A DNA stretch of 64,000 nt from Hysterangium stoloniferum (GCA_015178975.1 WHVD01000042.1:108501-172500); one strand, 5' to 3'; positions 1 through 12,369 are shown, counted from the first letter of the stretch. Program-made: numbers and translations. The notes: generated by a model from the letters alone, not told the origin.

Positions 1-719
1 CCAATTCACTTGATTTTGGAAGTTGTAGACAGTTTGTTTGTCCATTGTAAACCTAACAAAAAGTACGGGCCGCTTCTTAGGATGACAGTGGATTAGCGTG
101 CCAGTTGAAAATATCGTTTCAATGACAGTGTCATATGGCTCATTAGCCTTAGCCTCAACTATCCCAACGACTTTTGTGCTTCCATCCATATATGGAACAT
201 GAAACCGAACATCTATCAGAGTGTGAAATATGTTTAAAAAAATAGAATCATATGCAACGCACTCAGAACAGATAAGACAGGTGCTGCTGCCTTTTGTGCA
301 TCTTGCACCTTTTTGGCAACTTTGCGCTTGCCAGTAGTCTTTTGTTTATGAGGAACATAGTCAAATGCATCACTCAAGTCATTGCCATCTGACATATTCG
401 CAACACTGTTCACATAATGATTGTCAGTCTTAACCTGTCCTGTATCATCCTTAGAATCGCAATCAGAATTCTCATCCTGATTCTCCTGCACAGGCGACAA
501 TAGAACTATGGGAGATTTTTTTAAGTTAGTATTCACATTATGGGGCCTTTTGTTGGTATCCGTCTTGCTATCTGTTTGAGAAGCCCGAGCAGAAGGGGCA
601 CGAGACCTACAGCCCTCTATAATGTTGCTAGGATCCACACTATCACGCTGCCTTTTCAGACTCGATTTCTTCACTGTAGCAGGACCAGTCGAGTCAATGG
701 GTATCTTCTTTTGACTCAT
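1..719 (-). CDS. Unrecognised two-exon protein, 3' part beyond the window
   Basis: I do not recognise this family. The model has exon 263-719 and exon 1-212, joined by a 50-bp GT-AG intron (213-262). After splicing the frame stays open to the window edge. The start at 719 (MSQKKIP...) is preferred over an in-frame ATG at 779 because it opens a lysine-, serine- and aspartate-rich, probably disordered N-terminal region of about 150 residues. Downstream of the intron the composition becomes that of a folded domain (RFHVPYMDGSTK, then PKKRPVLFVRF). Basic N-terminus and folded C-terminus could suit a transposon-associated or nuclear protein, but that is only a guess. The next feature is an LTR element starting about 250 bp upstream of this gene. 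Confidence is in the existence and splice of the gene, not in any function. Confidence 0.55.
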
Positions 720-964
720 GTGAGTGTAAATGAGGAATTTTGTGGGGTGAAGATGTGTCACAGTGTGACAACTGCACATGGATGGTCCACTCGGTTAGCA
801 AGATGCATTTGTCTCAACACATATCATTTACAACTACATACAGATCTCAATTATAGGTACAAAGCTAGCTAAATATTTACTTATAGTATCCCAATTTATC
901 TCTGCACAAATGTGCTAAAATAAGGCAGTCTAAGAAGAGTCCCACTGGCATGTAGAGAGTAACC

Positions 965-1170
965 TGTTAAGTTTTCGTGGTGCTGTTCCTAGACCGTATA
1001 ACTTTCCGTTTGTCTGAGGTGAGGTGGCAGTACTCGTTGTAACGGATAAGGACTAAATAAGTACAAATAGACCTTATGTAACCCATAGTACGCGGTGAAT
1101 CCCCAATGCTGCGACCCGAGCCCTAATGCTCGCAATCCGTCGCTAACCCGAAATCCCAGAAAAGTCAACA
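965..1170. repeat. Left LTR of the TRIM element
   Basis: 206 bp, TGTTAAG...GTCAACA, preceded by the target duplication TAACC. It retains more CpG than the right copy. Confidence 0.8.
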
Positions 1171-1785
1171 CACTCCCTCGAGCATAAGGGGCTCGCGGTG
1201 ACCATCCCCACGGCCCGAGCACTCCCTGAAGTTCAGCAACTCCAAATCTGAACTGAAATGCCTATACCGTGATAGCAAGCCTCCCAGCCCAAGCTCCCTC
1301 ACTGCAACTCCCATTCCCAATCAATCCCAAGGCCCTTTATGAGAAGTGTGATGGCGGATGGTGACGTCTAAACAGTGATCCGGGACAAATGTGACCTGGC
1401 TCAGCGCTCTGCACAGTCCTTCGTGCCGGCGGTAGAATTCGATTATTTACGAGTGATAAGTCTCGCGCGATGTGTGAAATCCGAACGGTAATTTTTGCAG
1501 AACTGATAACCCGTTGACGCAAAAAAAGTGGGGGGGGGGTATACGTCGATGCACCGTGGACGCGAGCAAAAAGCGTTTCTCATCTCCCATTTTGGATAAG
1601 TGGTCGACGCCGATTTAGAATAGTGAAAAAATGAAAAAAAGGAAAATGCGGCTAAAACAAGCCTAGTGCCAGACAATAAAGTCAGCGCACTCCCGGTGGG
1701 TCAAAATGCACCGAGCAGTCTAAAATAGACCAAACAGATACTGTGGAGTCCTTCCCACGAGAATCTACGAACTGCAGAGTTTAAT

Positions 1786-1930
1786 GTACCACCCCAGAGT
1801 CCTTCCTGTGCGAGTACTGCGACTTCTAAGCCCTTTAATACGGCCGCTCACTCCTACAAGTTCACTGTATCGCCCCGGAGCCCTTCCCGTGCGAATACTG
1901 CGGCTTCTATGCCCTTCTATACGGCCGCCT
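1786..1930. repeat. Imperfect tandem duplication, about 84-bp period, inside the TRIM
   Basis: Two neighbouring units both carry CC(C/G)GAGCC/AGTCCTTCC-like sequence, then a GTGCGA(G/A)TACTGCG(A/G)CTTCTA block and end at TACGGCCGC. The second unit begins 84 bases after the first. It lies in the non-coding interior of the short LTR element. Confidence 0.6.
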
Positions 1931-2057
1931 AAAAAGATGCGACGAGTCGACACTCAAAAAAATGAAATTGCGCGAACGGTGATTTGTAGCGACGAGATCA
2001 AAGGTGGTCTGCACAGCACCTAGCTTTGGTTAACGGTGGCTGGCCGTGATCCGTTTA

Positions 2058-2263
2058 TGTTAAGTTTTCGTGGTGCTGTTCCTAGACCGTATAACTTTCC
2101 GTTTGTCTGAGTGAGGTGGCAGTACTCATTTTAAACGGATAAGGACTAAATAAGTACAAATAGACCTTATGTAACCCATAGTACGCGGTGAATCCCCAAT
2201 GCTGCAACCCAAGCTCTAATGCTCGCAATCCGTCGCTAACCCGAAATCCCAGAAAAGTCAACA
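2058..2263. repeat. Right LTR of the TRIM element
   Basis: 206 bp, the same ends as the left LTR, followed directly by TAACC. Several CpG sites of the left LTR appear here as CpA or TpG. Confidence 0.8.
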
Positions 2264-2570
2264 TAACCCCCTCATTATAGAGCAAGTATTAAGCCTACAT
2301 CTCCTTTAAGTAGCTATATGCAGTAAACAATATTGTGTACACCAATCATTGGGCTCATCCAAGCCAAAATGGAGGCAGGAGAGCCAGTGCAATGGTGTAG
2401 GAGTAAATTATAAATACCATGTAATAAGCTACATTTAAGTTATAGGCACAATGCCCCATACTACTATATATATATCCCAAATTGTTGTGTCTTAATCACA
2501 CCCTGTTCGCAAGATACAGTGTCATTTGTTTGACAATCTAAAACGGAATTTTATTGAAATTGGAACTCCG
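2264..2570. other. Gene-free AT-rich stretch
   Basis: Between the TRIM element and the pogo relic. I see no coding potential, only short AT runs such as TATATATAT near 2465. Confidence 0.5.
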
Positions 2571-2574
2571 CCAT

Positions 2575-3092
2575 CGGTACCCGGAACAGCTGTAACAATG
2601 TCATACAGTTTATAACTGTGCTTCTTGATGAGCTCCTGGATACACAGCTGCTTGTTGTTGATGGTCTCAGGAGCTGCAGAAGCTGCTTCACCAGGTCATT
2701 TCATCTCCTTTAAGCCATTTCATACCTTGAACCAGCTTAACCACCCTTCACTGAGGTTGAAACATTCCCCATCAGGAACACTAACAATGTCTGCAAATTT
2801 CTTCCATTTTTGATAGAGAACTTCACCAGTGAGAAGCACATTATCCACAGTTGCTTTTGAAACCAGAGATCCAACATCTCAATAACATCAGGATGTTGGG
2901 TTTGACAGACTTTTTTTAGCTGAATGGGACAAACTTGTACTGGCCTCATGCTCTGCTTGCCATTTTGATCTGCCCCTGAACCATGCAGATATCCTTGGCT
3001 GCTTCAGATGAAGGCTTTGATATATTGTGTTAAAATGGTGGGCTGATTTCACCCAGTTCTTGCCATTGGCATGATGCCAATCAAGAATTTCA
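2575..3092 (-). pseudogene. Pogo/Fot1-type transposase, N-terminal relic
   Basis: Reading the minus strand from about 3092 gives QQIEILDWHHANGKNW, then LKQPRISAWF and ALDLW-like blocks, then WLSWFK and IQELIKKHSYKL. These match in order the N-terminal DNA-binding part of pogo/Tc5-type transposases (a psq-like helix-turn-helix, then the CENP-B/Tc5-type HTH). The reading frame is broken: a frame change near 2858 and stop codons near 2725 and 2708. Homology stops just where the catalytic DDE domain should begin. This is therefore a dead N-terminal fragment, in CpG-depleted DNA. Confidence 0.75.
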
Positions 3093-3507
3093 ATCTGCTG
3101 TGCACTTCCAACTATGTAACTATAGTTTAAGATATTTGAGGAATACCTCAGTCAAAATATATAGAAGAAATTACAAGAAAATATTAAATGTCCCAGGCTG
3201 TAAAGGAGGAAACCTAAGAGAAGATTATACTGGTCCCTTGTACACATACCAGCATAACCCATACTCCCTCATAACCCATAGCTTTTTCAGTTTCCCAACT
3301 TGGTTTGCAGGGATTTCATACCCAAAACTGATAACTCTCCCATAACACATAACACATACTATTTTTTGGCTGTCATAACCCATACATAATACAAGTGAAC
3401 TGCTAAATTAGGCAATCATATTACATAATCCTTGGTTTTAGCCACCTTGGGATGGCAATGATGACCCAAACCATCAACTTCTATCATTATGAAACCTCTT
3501 GAGATTC

Positions 3508-3680
3508 TAAAAACTTGACAAATCTTCAAGATCAGATTCGAGAAAGGAAGAAGGTTATGATTGATTTAAAGGCTGGTCAGCCAATATCAGAGGTTGATCA
3601 GGAGTGACTAGATGGTGATGGAAATTTAATAGACAAAGAACAGGTGGTAGAGACCTTGGACAATGCAGCTGATTATTAAT
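3508..3680 (+). pseudogene. Possible transposase C-terminal relic
   Basis: The plus strand reads NLQDQIRERKKVMIDLKAG, then a TGA at about 3607, then LDGDGNLIDKEQVVETLDNA and stops. Charged, acidic tails of this sort close many pogo/Fot1-type transposases. It lies on the opposite strand to the N-terminal relic next door, so it would be a separate or inverted fragment. The assignment is weak. Confidence 0.25.
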
Positions 3681-3699
3681 GAGGAATTGAAAGGTTAGG

Positions 3700-6330
3700 T
3701 TTTCAGGACAAAAATAATTTTACAGAAGCTACAGAAGCTTGCAGGAGGTGGTGGGAAAAGTGAGGCTCCTTCGAAAGTGTAGGGATTTAGATTTTTTTTG
3801 TGGTTATGTGTACATACTATAGAGTCTATTATGTGTAGGTCCTGACACTGCAGAATCTTCAAACTTGTCCTCTTGCAAGAAAATCAAACCTGCCTACAAA
3901 TTTCCAGAAAAAGGTAAATGTGACTCTTGCTATATATACATGTGGGCACACTAGGTGTTAAGAAAGCAGACTTTTTTTACCCAGAAACCCCAATGTGCTA
4001 ATATTAATCAGTGGCAGCCTGAATACATTTAGAACCCCTGAAGTCAAGAGTTTACTTGAATAAATGCATCATTCTTCACAAAAAAGGCTTTGAGAGCTGC
4101 TTGTACAAGCTGTTCTTTTTCTGTGAAAACAGTACTAAAATATGAATAACAATTCACTGATTCCGAAACTAGATTTGACTTTGAGTCTAGCTAGTTTATA
4201 CATAATTTATACTATTTATCAAACAGTAAAATTATTTATAAACAGGTCAAAAGATTAGCTATAGAATAAAACAATATTTGGCTAATATATGCTTTATTTA
4301 AACCAACCTAACAGATCTACTGTGATACTAACTTATAAGGATCTTAATGTAGTCTCAAAGATCTTGCAAGAATATTCTCAGTATTTATTTATGATCAAAA
4401 CCAGGAGAAATTAGAATTGTATTTCTAATCTCAAACAATGTAACCAAAATTGTTTATTACTTTAATTGATAGCTAACAACTCAACTAGAGGTGGGAAAGT
4501 AATAAAGGCCAGCTACTCAACTAAGAGGTGGCGAGGGGAAACAGGATTGTTGCCAGAAGCTCAACTAGAGGTGGCAAGGGGTCCAACAGCGTGACTAGGG
4601 GTGGGATTTAACTGCTGCTGCAGTGACACACAGATGTGGTGATCAATGGGCTCAAAGATAAGTTATATTTCAGTGCTGGAGCTGAGCTCCTTGTATACAA
4701 TAAAGTGTGAGACATTGTAGAATGTTCTAGCTACTTGTTTTACCTATTTTTTTTAGCCATTTGACCTGGAAAATACTGGAATATTCCAGTAGTTTCCATT
4801 ACTTTCTGAGATAGCATATATGTTTATATAATATCCCCGCGCGTCACGAATGTCTGAGTCGCCGGGTTGGTGACATAGTTTAAAGAATAGAACATTAATA
4901 GCCTTCACAATTTAAATGATAAAAATACCAGATAAATTGTGTAAATTCAGGGTAATTCTGGAGAATATTTTACAATAATTCTGCCACAATATAATTACAT
5001 TTTAACCACTCTTTGCAATTTCTTTGGGGGAAAATGAGGGGAAAAATAGAAAAAACCTAGAAATACATAACAACACCTCTACAGGGAACTGAATCTACAA
5101 GGTTGATTCCCTATAATTAGTTCTTGTCACTTCCCTCTTTGAGCTGCCTGATTGCTACCTTAACTGTGACCAACTTTCCTCTACTTGATTCTGTTCTATA
5201 CTCTACTTAGTTAATATTGCGCTTAGAAGGTCAATACATTATCTGCCATACTTTTGACAGTTGGCATTCTTTACACACAGTGGTATTTTACATAACTCTT
5301 TACAGTGGTGATCTGGGCTGGAAACACTCCCCCCCCTGTGAGGAATAATTCTAAAAGAGATCATCTATATTTAACACTTTATTTCAACTATGACTTAGCC
5401 CGGCTGTTACATAGATTATAATATCTGCATCCCCTCTTACTCTTCTGGCACTGTACCAATACCAATTGGTTTTACCATCAACACCGACTTGATAACCAGG
5501 TTGATGTGCTTGGATTGACCATCACAATCACTAGAAAAAAACCCCACCCCAAAATTTTTAAAGATCCTTAGTAGAGGCTCATTTTATATAAACTCTACTG
5601 ACCAGCCATTGAATTGGGTTGAGCTCTTGTTTAAGGATCCAAAAGACGGATGCAGGGTGGTCAGGTGTACACAGTATCTTTTTAAGCACTTATCATATTG
5701 GTATTTATAAATTCTCGCAATTTTGTATAGTCCAGTGGGATTTTGTATCTATTTTTTCTTTCTGTGATTCAACATAGCATGATACAATTCAAAATCCATG
5801 AAACCGCTTGATGTGGTTGCATCACATAAACATGTGCCTAAGCAATGAATTTAAAAACGAATTAACACCCCTGAATTTGGGGAATTAGAGAATGATATAG
5901 TATTTAGATGAACCACAATTGAATCAAACATTCATTTGTTCTCCACATGCTCAAGGGAGGTTAAATCACATATCAGCTCCATGGAATTTGTCGGGGGAGG
6001 TGGTGAGCCAACAATCTCAGTTTCGCCCTCTTGTACTTCGTTCTTGAAGTTATCGAATTTACATCAATACAAGAGTTAGAAACGGTAGGAAGGGAGGCGT
6101 CTAAGGGGACTTTCATTGGAGTTTGCAGAAACGGGGTGTTAGGCTATAGTAGATTCCATACGCAACTCACTCCACGTTACATAAATATATCTATTCGTGT
6201 CAACACACATATGGTAAAGCAGATTGTCAAGCCGAAGATCAGATGGATGGTATTTTAACGAACAAAAGGACGCCACCATTGTTACAATGGTTTGAATACT
6301 ACCCACATCAATTATATCAACCACTAATTA
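3700..6330. other. CpG-depleted, gene-free repeat graveyard
   Basis: AT-rich DNA with few CpG dinucleotides until about 5.9 kb. No open frame shows family features. A block at about 5536-5680 resembles the stretch just upstream of the dehydrogenase pseudogene (32345-32450): both have CCT(T/C)AGTAGAGGCT, then GGATCCAAAA, then GTGGTCA. Above about 6 kb the composition returns to normal. Confidence 0.5.
4479..4612. repeat. Short degenerate repeat CTCAACTAGAGGTGG
   Basis: Four imperfect copies of a CTCAACTA(A)GAGGTGG motif follow one another at irregular 25-50-bp spacing (for example near 4479, 4516, 4559 and 4593). No coding sequence overlaps it. Confidence 0.5.
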
Positions 6331-6361
6331 TATGCGGTGAAATCTGACGAACCTTTTATTT

Positions 6362-6586
6362 CTAAACTCTATGACGGCAGCTTGTGCTACAGAACATGTT
6401 GGCGACATCGGTATACTGTTCATGATACTGCAGCGTTCCAATACAAGCGTGATGATTATTGCACGGTTCAGGGTGCGCACTACTGTTGGTGCAATTTGGC
6501 AGATTGCAATCGACGCGAGTTGTATGCGCTCCGGTAATATGTCCACACTGGAGATATTTCATGCCTCTGCGAACCATTACACACAT
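6362..6586 (-). CDS. Small cysteine-rich protein, family copy A
   Basis: A 74-residue single-exon protein starting MCVMVRRGMKYLQCGHI. It aligns over its full length with copy B at 55058-55279 at about half identity, sharing KYL-x-CGH near the start, DC-x4-C, S-x-HP, C-x-NHH-x-CI and a closing FCSTSCR. A third, more divergent copy is at 17967-18236. An in-frame ATG lies 12 bases further upstream, but the start at 6586 matches copy B. The ordered Cys/His spacing suggests a metal-binding or disulphide-knotted fold. There is no signal peptide. The opposite strand is also open here, and the Cys/His pattern conserved among the three copies decides the strand. The function is unknown. Confidence 0.6.
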   Translation of the reverse strand: MCVMVRRGMKYLQCGHITGAHTTRVDCNLPNCTNSSAHPEPCNNHHACIGTLQYHEQYTDVANMFCSTSCRHRV

Positions 6587-6599
6587 CTCAAAGATCATT

Positions 6600-8500
6600 T
6601 ATTGGTTAGCGACAGAAGGTACTGTTGTAAAGGGAGAAACATACATTGGACTTTTCTTTTGGAAATATGATACTTTTTTGACTAGTCAGCAACTAAAGCT
6701 GGATGAGTTAGACTGGCTGTTGAGCTGATGTTGGAAGTCAACCATTCTTTTAAACCTCGAACATAGAAATAAATAGACGACCGCGTCACACAAGGATTGC
6801 CTGACAGGTGCCCCATTCCTTGCTAGAGACTTACTAGTATTGTGCATGAAGGATCAAATTTGGATCATTCAACAGATGTGCCAGTTCGCGCCGCTGCGCC
6901 CAAAGTGCTCCGCGTTCGCTGTGATTGAGCCCTACTGCACTGCTTCACGGATTCCACCACACAACCCCATTGCAGAAATAAATAGACAACTAGCTAATGG
7001 TGATAACAGAGGCGTCAAGACTGATCGCGGCCATGATACAAGGAGGGCAACTTACGGTTAATAACACCTTTAATTATCATTGCTTCGAAGCTCGGCTGAA
7101 AACAATCGACAATTGAGATTGTTCGAGACACGAAATGTGTCCAGCTATGAGATATTGCACCTGTCCTCAAATGGTGTACATCACTCCAAGGCCGACTGAC
7201 GATCTGGCGTCGATTTGAAAACATGATATGACAGTCACTGTAATGGGTCCCCGACCACTGATTCTGGTCATGTGTGTGTAACATAATCAAAGGGAATACT
7301 GAAGTTACAGATTAAAGGGCATCAGTTGACACTGATGAGTATCCCCTGGAGTAATTATTGAGAGATAAACAACACTGCCAGCTACCTTGCTTACATAATA
7401 GGCCAGTCTGCGAGACGAAGGTTTCGGATGAAAGGATGTTGATGAGCGCCAAAACAATTGTACTGTTGGCTGATCGGAATTAATGTCATCGCCCGGACGT
7501 AGCATGGTTGCTCACCGTTAGAAGAGTACAGCCAGCGATCTTTCCATCTGGGCTCACCAGAATACCATAATCTGCATCCAAATAAAAATCCGAAAACAAA
7601 ACACTGGTGAATAAATTAGAATAATCTGAGTTTAAAAAATGGATAACTTATTTCGTTATTTAATGGAGTGGAAGTCAACTGCGCAACGAATTTAGATGAT
7701 AGGCGCCACCTATTCTTGGTGACCAGTTTCTACCCCTGAAGCACCGAATTTAGGGCCAGCACCTCAAATCCAGATACTGAATATTCCTCCCCGAAAATAA
7801 AAGACTTGAGCCCACTTTCCAGCATATACTGTCATAAACATATTTTTCGAATTGTGTTGCTGGACAAATCTGACCACTTATTTTTAAAGAAGTTTTGGGG
7901 CTGCAGCACATGCTCTAAACCTATCTCTTTATCTGACAGATACTGACTATAAACATCAATTGTTGAAGCTATGAAGGCTCTTAATCCTTTGACGTTTCGT
8001 ATGCTGAATGCAACATCTGATCACGTCAGATTCATGGACCCTTAAAGGACTGGCGAGTAGTGGCGGCAAGGCCTGCCTTATGAATGAATGGCGACCTTCG
8101 ATGAGATAATATTTATATAACGTTACTGTCTATTTGCGTAAATGACCTTGTTAAAACGTATCTATGATCACAAACGTCGGACAATGCATACACGCTGACA
8201 GTTCTATCGGGCACCGAATGCCGCGAAAGCTAAAATGAATAACGATTCGGTCCCTGAGATGCCGTTTCGGCCATCCCATGATGGCTCCCACGGTCTTACC
8301 ATCGCAGGGCGACAAGTCTCCTGGATCACCAACAAACAAGCCTGTCATATCCATACTTGAAAAAACTATATAGTTTGATCCATACAATAACACTCCCCAA
8401 ATCTAAGAATGCCAAAACTCGTTAATTATCTCTTAATGGACCACACACAGCCCGCACCTTGATCGCCCCTGCCCGTACTTCCCACACAGGAACCTCATCA
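6600..8500. other. Possible unassigned minus-strand gene
   Basis: The composition is gene-like (normal CpG) and the minus strand holds exon-like pieces with good splice signals. One follows an acceptor near 7570, reading YGILVSPDGKIAGCTLL. Another open piece at 7015-7290 reads through GTHYSDCHIMFSNRRQIV. A further one is at 8151-8393. I could not join them into one frame-consistent model or assign a family. Confidence 0.25.
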
Positions 8501-10050
8501 ATATCTGCACAAAATGCTCAGATTATCCACTTACACCAAAAGCTTGATGCAATCCCACAACAAATCGGCCGCTCTTCCCAACCGGGTATTAAGTTTTCAG
8601 TGTGAACCTCAAGTGTTAACAATGAGGAGTATTTTGTGTTTGTCTGAGCTCTGTCAAATGCGTGAAGAACAACAGAACATTTCAACTCCAACTTATATAC
8701 CATGACTAGGCTTTTAGTACTCATAACACTTCAACACATGTGCTACTCTATCTCCACCTCCTGTTCCACAATTACCCATTGGTGCCCTTGTGCAAATGCT
8801 TGGGTGTCTTGAATTCAAGTTACCTACATGAGAGAAAGATAACCAAAGTTTTGAGGAGTTCCATATATTGAGGTACAGAATGAGATGAGGGGTAAATTAA
8901 ACTAAGTTGATATTCAAACTGGATTATACATTTGTAAGTACATTTCTGCAGAGACCAAATACCATTGGGATAGAGGGGATTGTGACAGAAATATCCCAGG
9001 AACTGACCAAAGTACCATGTGAAGAATATAGTTCAATAACTGATAATATCCAGAAATGAATTCTAATAGTGCCCCCATTAGGGCTAATTTTCTAAGGAGG
9101 CCTTGATGTCATAAAGGTTCATGCAAGGCATGGCAAAACGTCATGTAACTTGGGAAACTGTTTGGAAGCAAAGCAGGGAGTCAAAATGAATGAAATTGAG
9201 GGGTTAGAGGAAAGGGGTTGGGTCCCAGAGAAAGGCCTGAAAGGTTTAAAAAGGATTCAGAGGGTGGGACAAGGTACAAGTCAGGGCAAAGTTAGAGTAT
9301 GTCCCAGAGCTCCATAGGAGTCCAGATATATGATGGGAGTCAACACAAGGCAACCAAGTATAGACTGAACTGAGTGGATATTCAATGTAAGGTCAGATAT
9401 ATGAAAGTTCCAAAAATCTGAAGGAAAAACAGAGAAGAGGTGAGGTTGAAGGAGAAAAGAGAGGATACTAAGAACTGGGTCTATGATGCTTTCCAGGCAC
9501 ACCATGGGTATACCAAGGACAAGTAGGAACTCAGACATGTCTCAGAAATTGTACTGGATTTCCATAAGTTGTATACAACCAACCCCAGTCCCCTTACCAC
9601 TCTTTGTGGAACCTGTGGCTTTTCAATAAGAATTATTTTGTAACTACCCATTTTTTTAGTTCATAATGACCCTATCATTTGCAAAAAACCATCATTATCT
9701 TTTCTATTCTATTCTAAAGTTTCTTCTGTAGGTTTGTCCACATTCCCCTGCTTCCCAGAATCAATGAACTCCTGGAGGCTTTCCAATTGTGAGCAAGGGA
9801 AACAGCTAGGTCCACAGCTGGTCTTCTTCCAGCATTGCAAGGAATAGTCCTTGCACTGATTCTAAGGAGGGCTGTTAAGGGCTTCCAATCAGATGGGCCT
9901 GTGTTTTGTTTTTATTATGCTTGTCAGTCAGAATTCACAGATTTTCCTTGACACTCACTTTCAGGCTGGAAGGCCCCACATCCTCCTCAGACCCAACTTG
10001 ATCTCCTCAGCCTAGTACTTCATTTTTCCTGAAGATTAGACCCATGGACC
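8500..10050. other. CpG-depleted repeat-derived DNA without a gene
   Basis: Purine-rich, almost CpG-free sequence. Open frames on the minus strand (for example 9281-9538) are low-complexity and match nothing I recognise. It probably belongs to one old element together with 10-12.3 kb and 16.1-17.3 kb, now split by the hAT insertion. Confidence 0.4.
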
Positions 10051-10057
10051 CCCTATG

Positions 10058-10330
10058 TCACTTATGTACCTTTCTGGAGGCCTCTACCTGCCTCTGTTCC
10101 AGCACCACTTTCTCCACAACCTCAGCAGCCTCTACCTCCTGCAACATATTCTCCTCCTCCTCCTTTTCCTTGTGAAGGTGTTCTGCTTCCTCCTGCACCT
10201 TCTCCTCATCCTCCTCCCACTGCTGCTTTAACTGAGTAGCTGTCAGCTTCCCCATAGCAGGACAGAGCTTGAGGCTGATGGTGTTTTGTAGTTTTGGGAG
10301 TATGTCTAGGCTGAGGCTGCATGGTAGTAG
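10058..10330 (-). pseudogene. Glu-rich coiled-coil ORF relic of an old element
   Basis: The minus strand reads QPRHTPKTTK in one frame and, after a frame change, KLTATQLKQQWEEDEEKVQ followed by about 50 residues rich in Glu, Val and Lys with heptad-like spacing. This looks like the acidic coiled-coil ORF found beside transposon remnants in mushroom genomes. The frame break and lack of CpG mark it as dead. Confidence 0.35.
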
Positions 10331-10449
10331 AAAAACAAGTTGTGAAAAGAGAAAAATCAATTTTTTTTGATTTCTTATAGGATTTCCTCATCCTTGAACA
10401 ATCCACCACCAGTTCATGTAATCTCTTGACACATACCCACAACCTGTTT

Positions 10450-12339
10450 CCACACCTCTAGTCCTCCTTGGGAAATCAGCCTTAATGAGGGGGTACTGTT
10501 AAGACCCATGTCCAGATTCTGCCCAGGATCTGACTTTTTCCTGAATTACATTCTTGTTGACTCTTGCCACTCTCCTAAGGCAATATCTGCATCTGCTCTG
10601 GAGCCTGAGACCTTTCTGAAAATATACGAAGTCCACACCTGCCCAAAATTGGAACACTGACAGTTCCACAAAGGTGCTCAAATTACCTAACTATATTGCA
10701 CCTTTGTTCAGACTTATTTATATGTTCCATCTTTGTTCCCCTTTGTCAACTCAAATTTTAGGGCAATATGGCTTCCAGTATAAATACAATGATGCAGTGT
10801 AGCTACAAACCAGTTCAAATATCAACTTTGAATTTAGTCCAACCCTAGTCCTGCTTGATACCCTACACCCTGTAATGTATTTAGGGGTTTCTCTTAGATA
10901 TATGCTATAGTGTCACAGAGCTTCAATAATAAAACAAGCAAAGGTCCAGTAATTTAAATACTGATAGATTAATTAGTTGGGCTACTAAGCTTAAACAACT
11001 AAAATCAATGCTTATTTTGATTATTGAAAGGTTCAATAGAACTGTGTATGACTCTTTTAGCAAATAAACAACTCTTCCTTGAGAATAGGGCTGGAAGTTG
11101 AATATATGTACAGTAACTTGGCAGAAACTTGATACATATAAAGCTTCGGTTTCTTGTATGCTTATTTGTAACTATTAATAGATATTTAAAAAGGTGTTAA
11201 ATAATTTATTAACAGAGAGAATAATTTGTATGGGATTAATTGAGTGCTTGTACTTGATTAATTCAATAAAATTAGAGATGGGCCTTGAATAATCTAAGTG
11301 TTGGCAGGGATTTCAGTAAGAATACTTATTAGGGTTACTATGTATTTAATAAGCCTAAAGAGCTGTGAGGCTGGGGAGCTTAGATGATTAGCTAAGTTCA
11401 AGAGTGCTGACAAAGAGTTCTAGATTCTGCAAGTGTAGGTGCTTGCAGTTAGTATATCAGACTAAGGCTATTATTGTCCTTAGGGTGATGAGATAAGCTT
11501 CTGAGATGTGCTGTAAAATATGTGTGATAAGTTGATTTCTTGTGGATTTCTGGCCCTCCTTATATACATTTTGATAACTAATTATTTAACTATTTAACTA
11601 GAGTAGTCAACAGCAGGAGAAGGACATGCTCCTGAGCCATATGAGGAACTTGAAAGGCTAAAACTAACAAGGTCTTGTACATTCACTTTCTTTGGGGACC
11701 ATGAATGAGATAGTGCTGAGACCACGCAGAGGGCTGAACAGGAATGGAGGGAGGCAGGGGCCTCCAGAAATATGAGTAACATGCAACTTGGGGTATGCTG
11801 TGGGACTGATTTGATGGAGTGCAGTGCCAGTGAAGGAACTTGAGTTTGAGCCCAAGGAGGATGCTGGTCCTTCCAGTCTGAAGGTGAGTACAAAAGAAAA
11901 GCCTGCAGGTTTCAAACTAACAAAACAAATAGAAAACAAAACACTGGCCCCATGATTTTGATACCCTCAATAACCTACTTCACACTTATACAAGGACCAT
12001 GCCTTCCAGTGTTGAAAGAACACTAGACACAGACCTTAGTAAGCAAGGGAGAATGCAGTTTGGTGGTGGAAGCTAGTGGGGGGTTGTGTTAGGATCCTAT
12101 CATTTTGGACCCCTGTGACTTGTTTCTTACTGGAAAACCTTCATTGTCTCATTATTGGAGCTTCCACCCACATCATTACCCCTCACAGCACCCCCAATAC
12201 TGTACTTGTTTACAGTATAGTATATTCCTGACCCATTCTGTCTCCGCTCCACCCATTCCTCCACTTTCATCTCTACATATACTCTATTTGCCACCTAGCA
12301 TTGTTTCTTAGTACCATACATTAGTTTTCTATATCTCCC
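10450..12339. other. CpG-depleted, gene-free stretch left of the hAT element
   Basis: AT-rich, nearly CpG-free. Overlapping open frames at 11594-11939 (minus) are Ser/Pro-rich without a recognisable domain. I see no terminal repeats that would delimit an element. Confidence 0.4.
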
Positions 12340-12347
12340 CACCTCAT

Positions 12348-12369
12348 TAGTGATTGGCAAGGCCCGGCC
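12348..12369 (+). repeat. Left terminal inverted repeat of the hAT element
   Basis: 22 bp starting TAGTGATTGGCAAGGC, identical to the reverse complement of 16050-16071. CACCTCAT precedes it. Confidence 0.95.

Larger units (their letters stand above)
965..2263. mobile_element. Short non-coding LTR element (TRIM/LARD type)
   Basis: Two 206-bp direct repeats (965-1170 and 2058-2263) both start TGTTAAGTTTTCG and end AAAGTCAACA, the TG...CA ends of LTRs. They are flanked by the same 5-bp sequence TAACC (960-964 and 2264-2268), a target-site duplication. The 887-bp interior has no open frame resembling Gag or Pol. That is the structure of a terminal-repeat retrotransposon in miniature, which depends on an autonomous relative for movement. 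The LTRs differ at several sites, some of them CpG in the left copy and TpG/CpA in the right (GCGACCCGAG versus GCAACCCAAG), so it is not a very recent insertion. Confidence 0.8.

Noticed and set aside
4764..4790. Short palindrome CTGGAATATTCCAG
   Set aside because: At 14 bp in AT-rich DNA it is likely to occur by chance, and nothing around it suggests a regulated gene.
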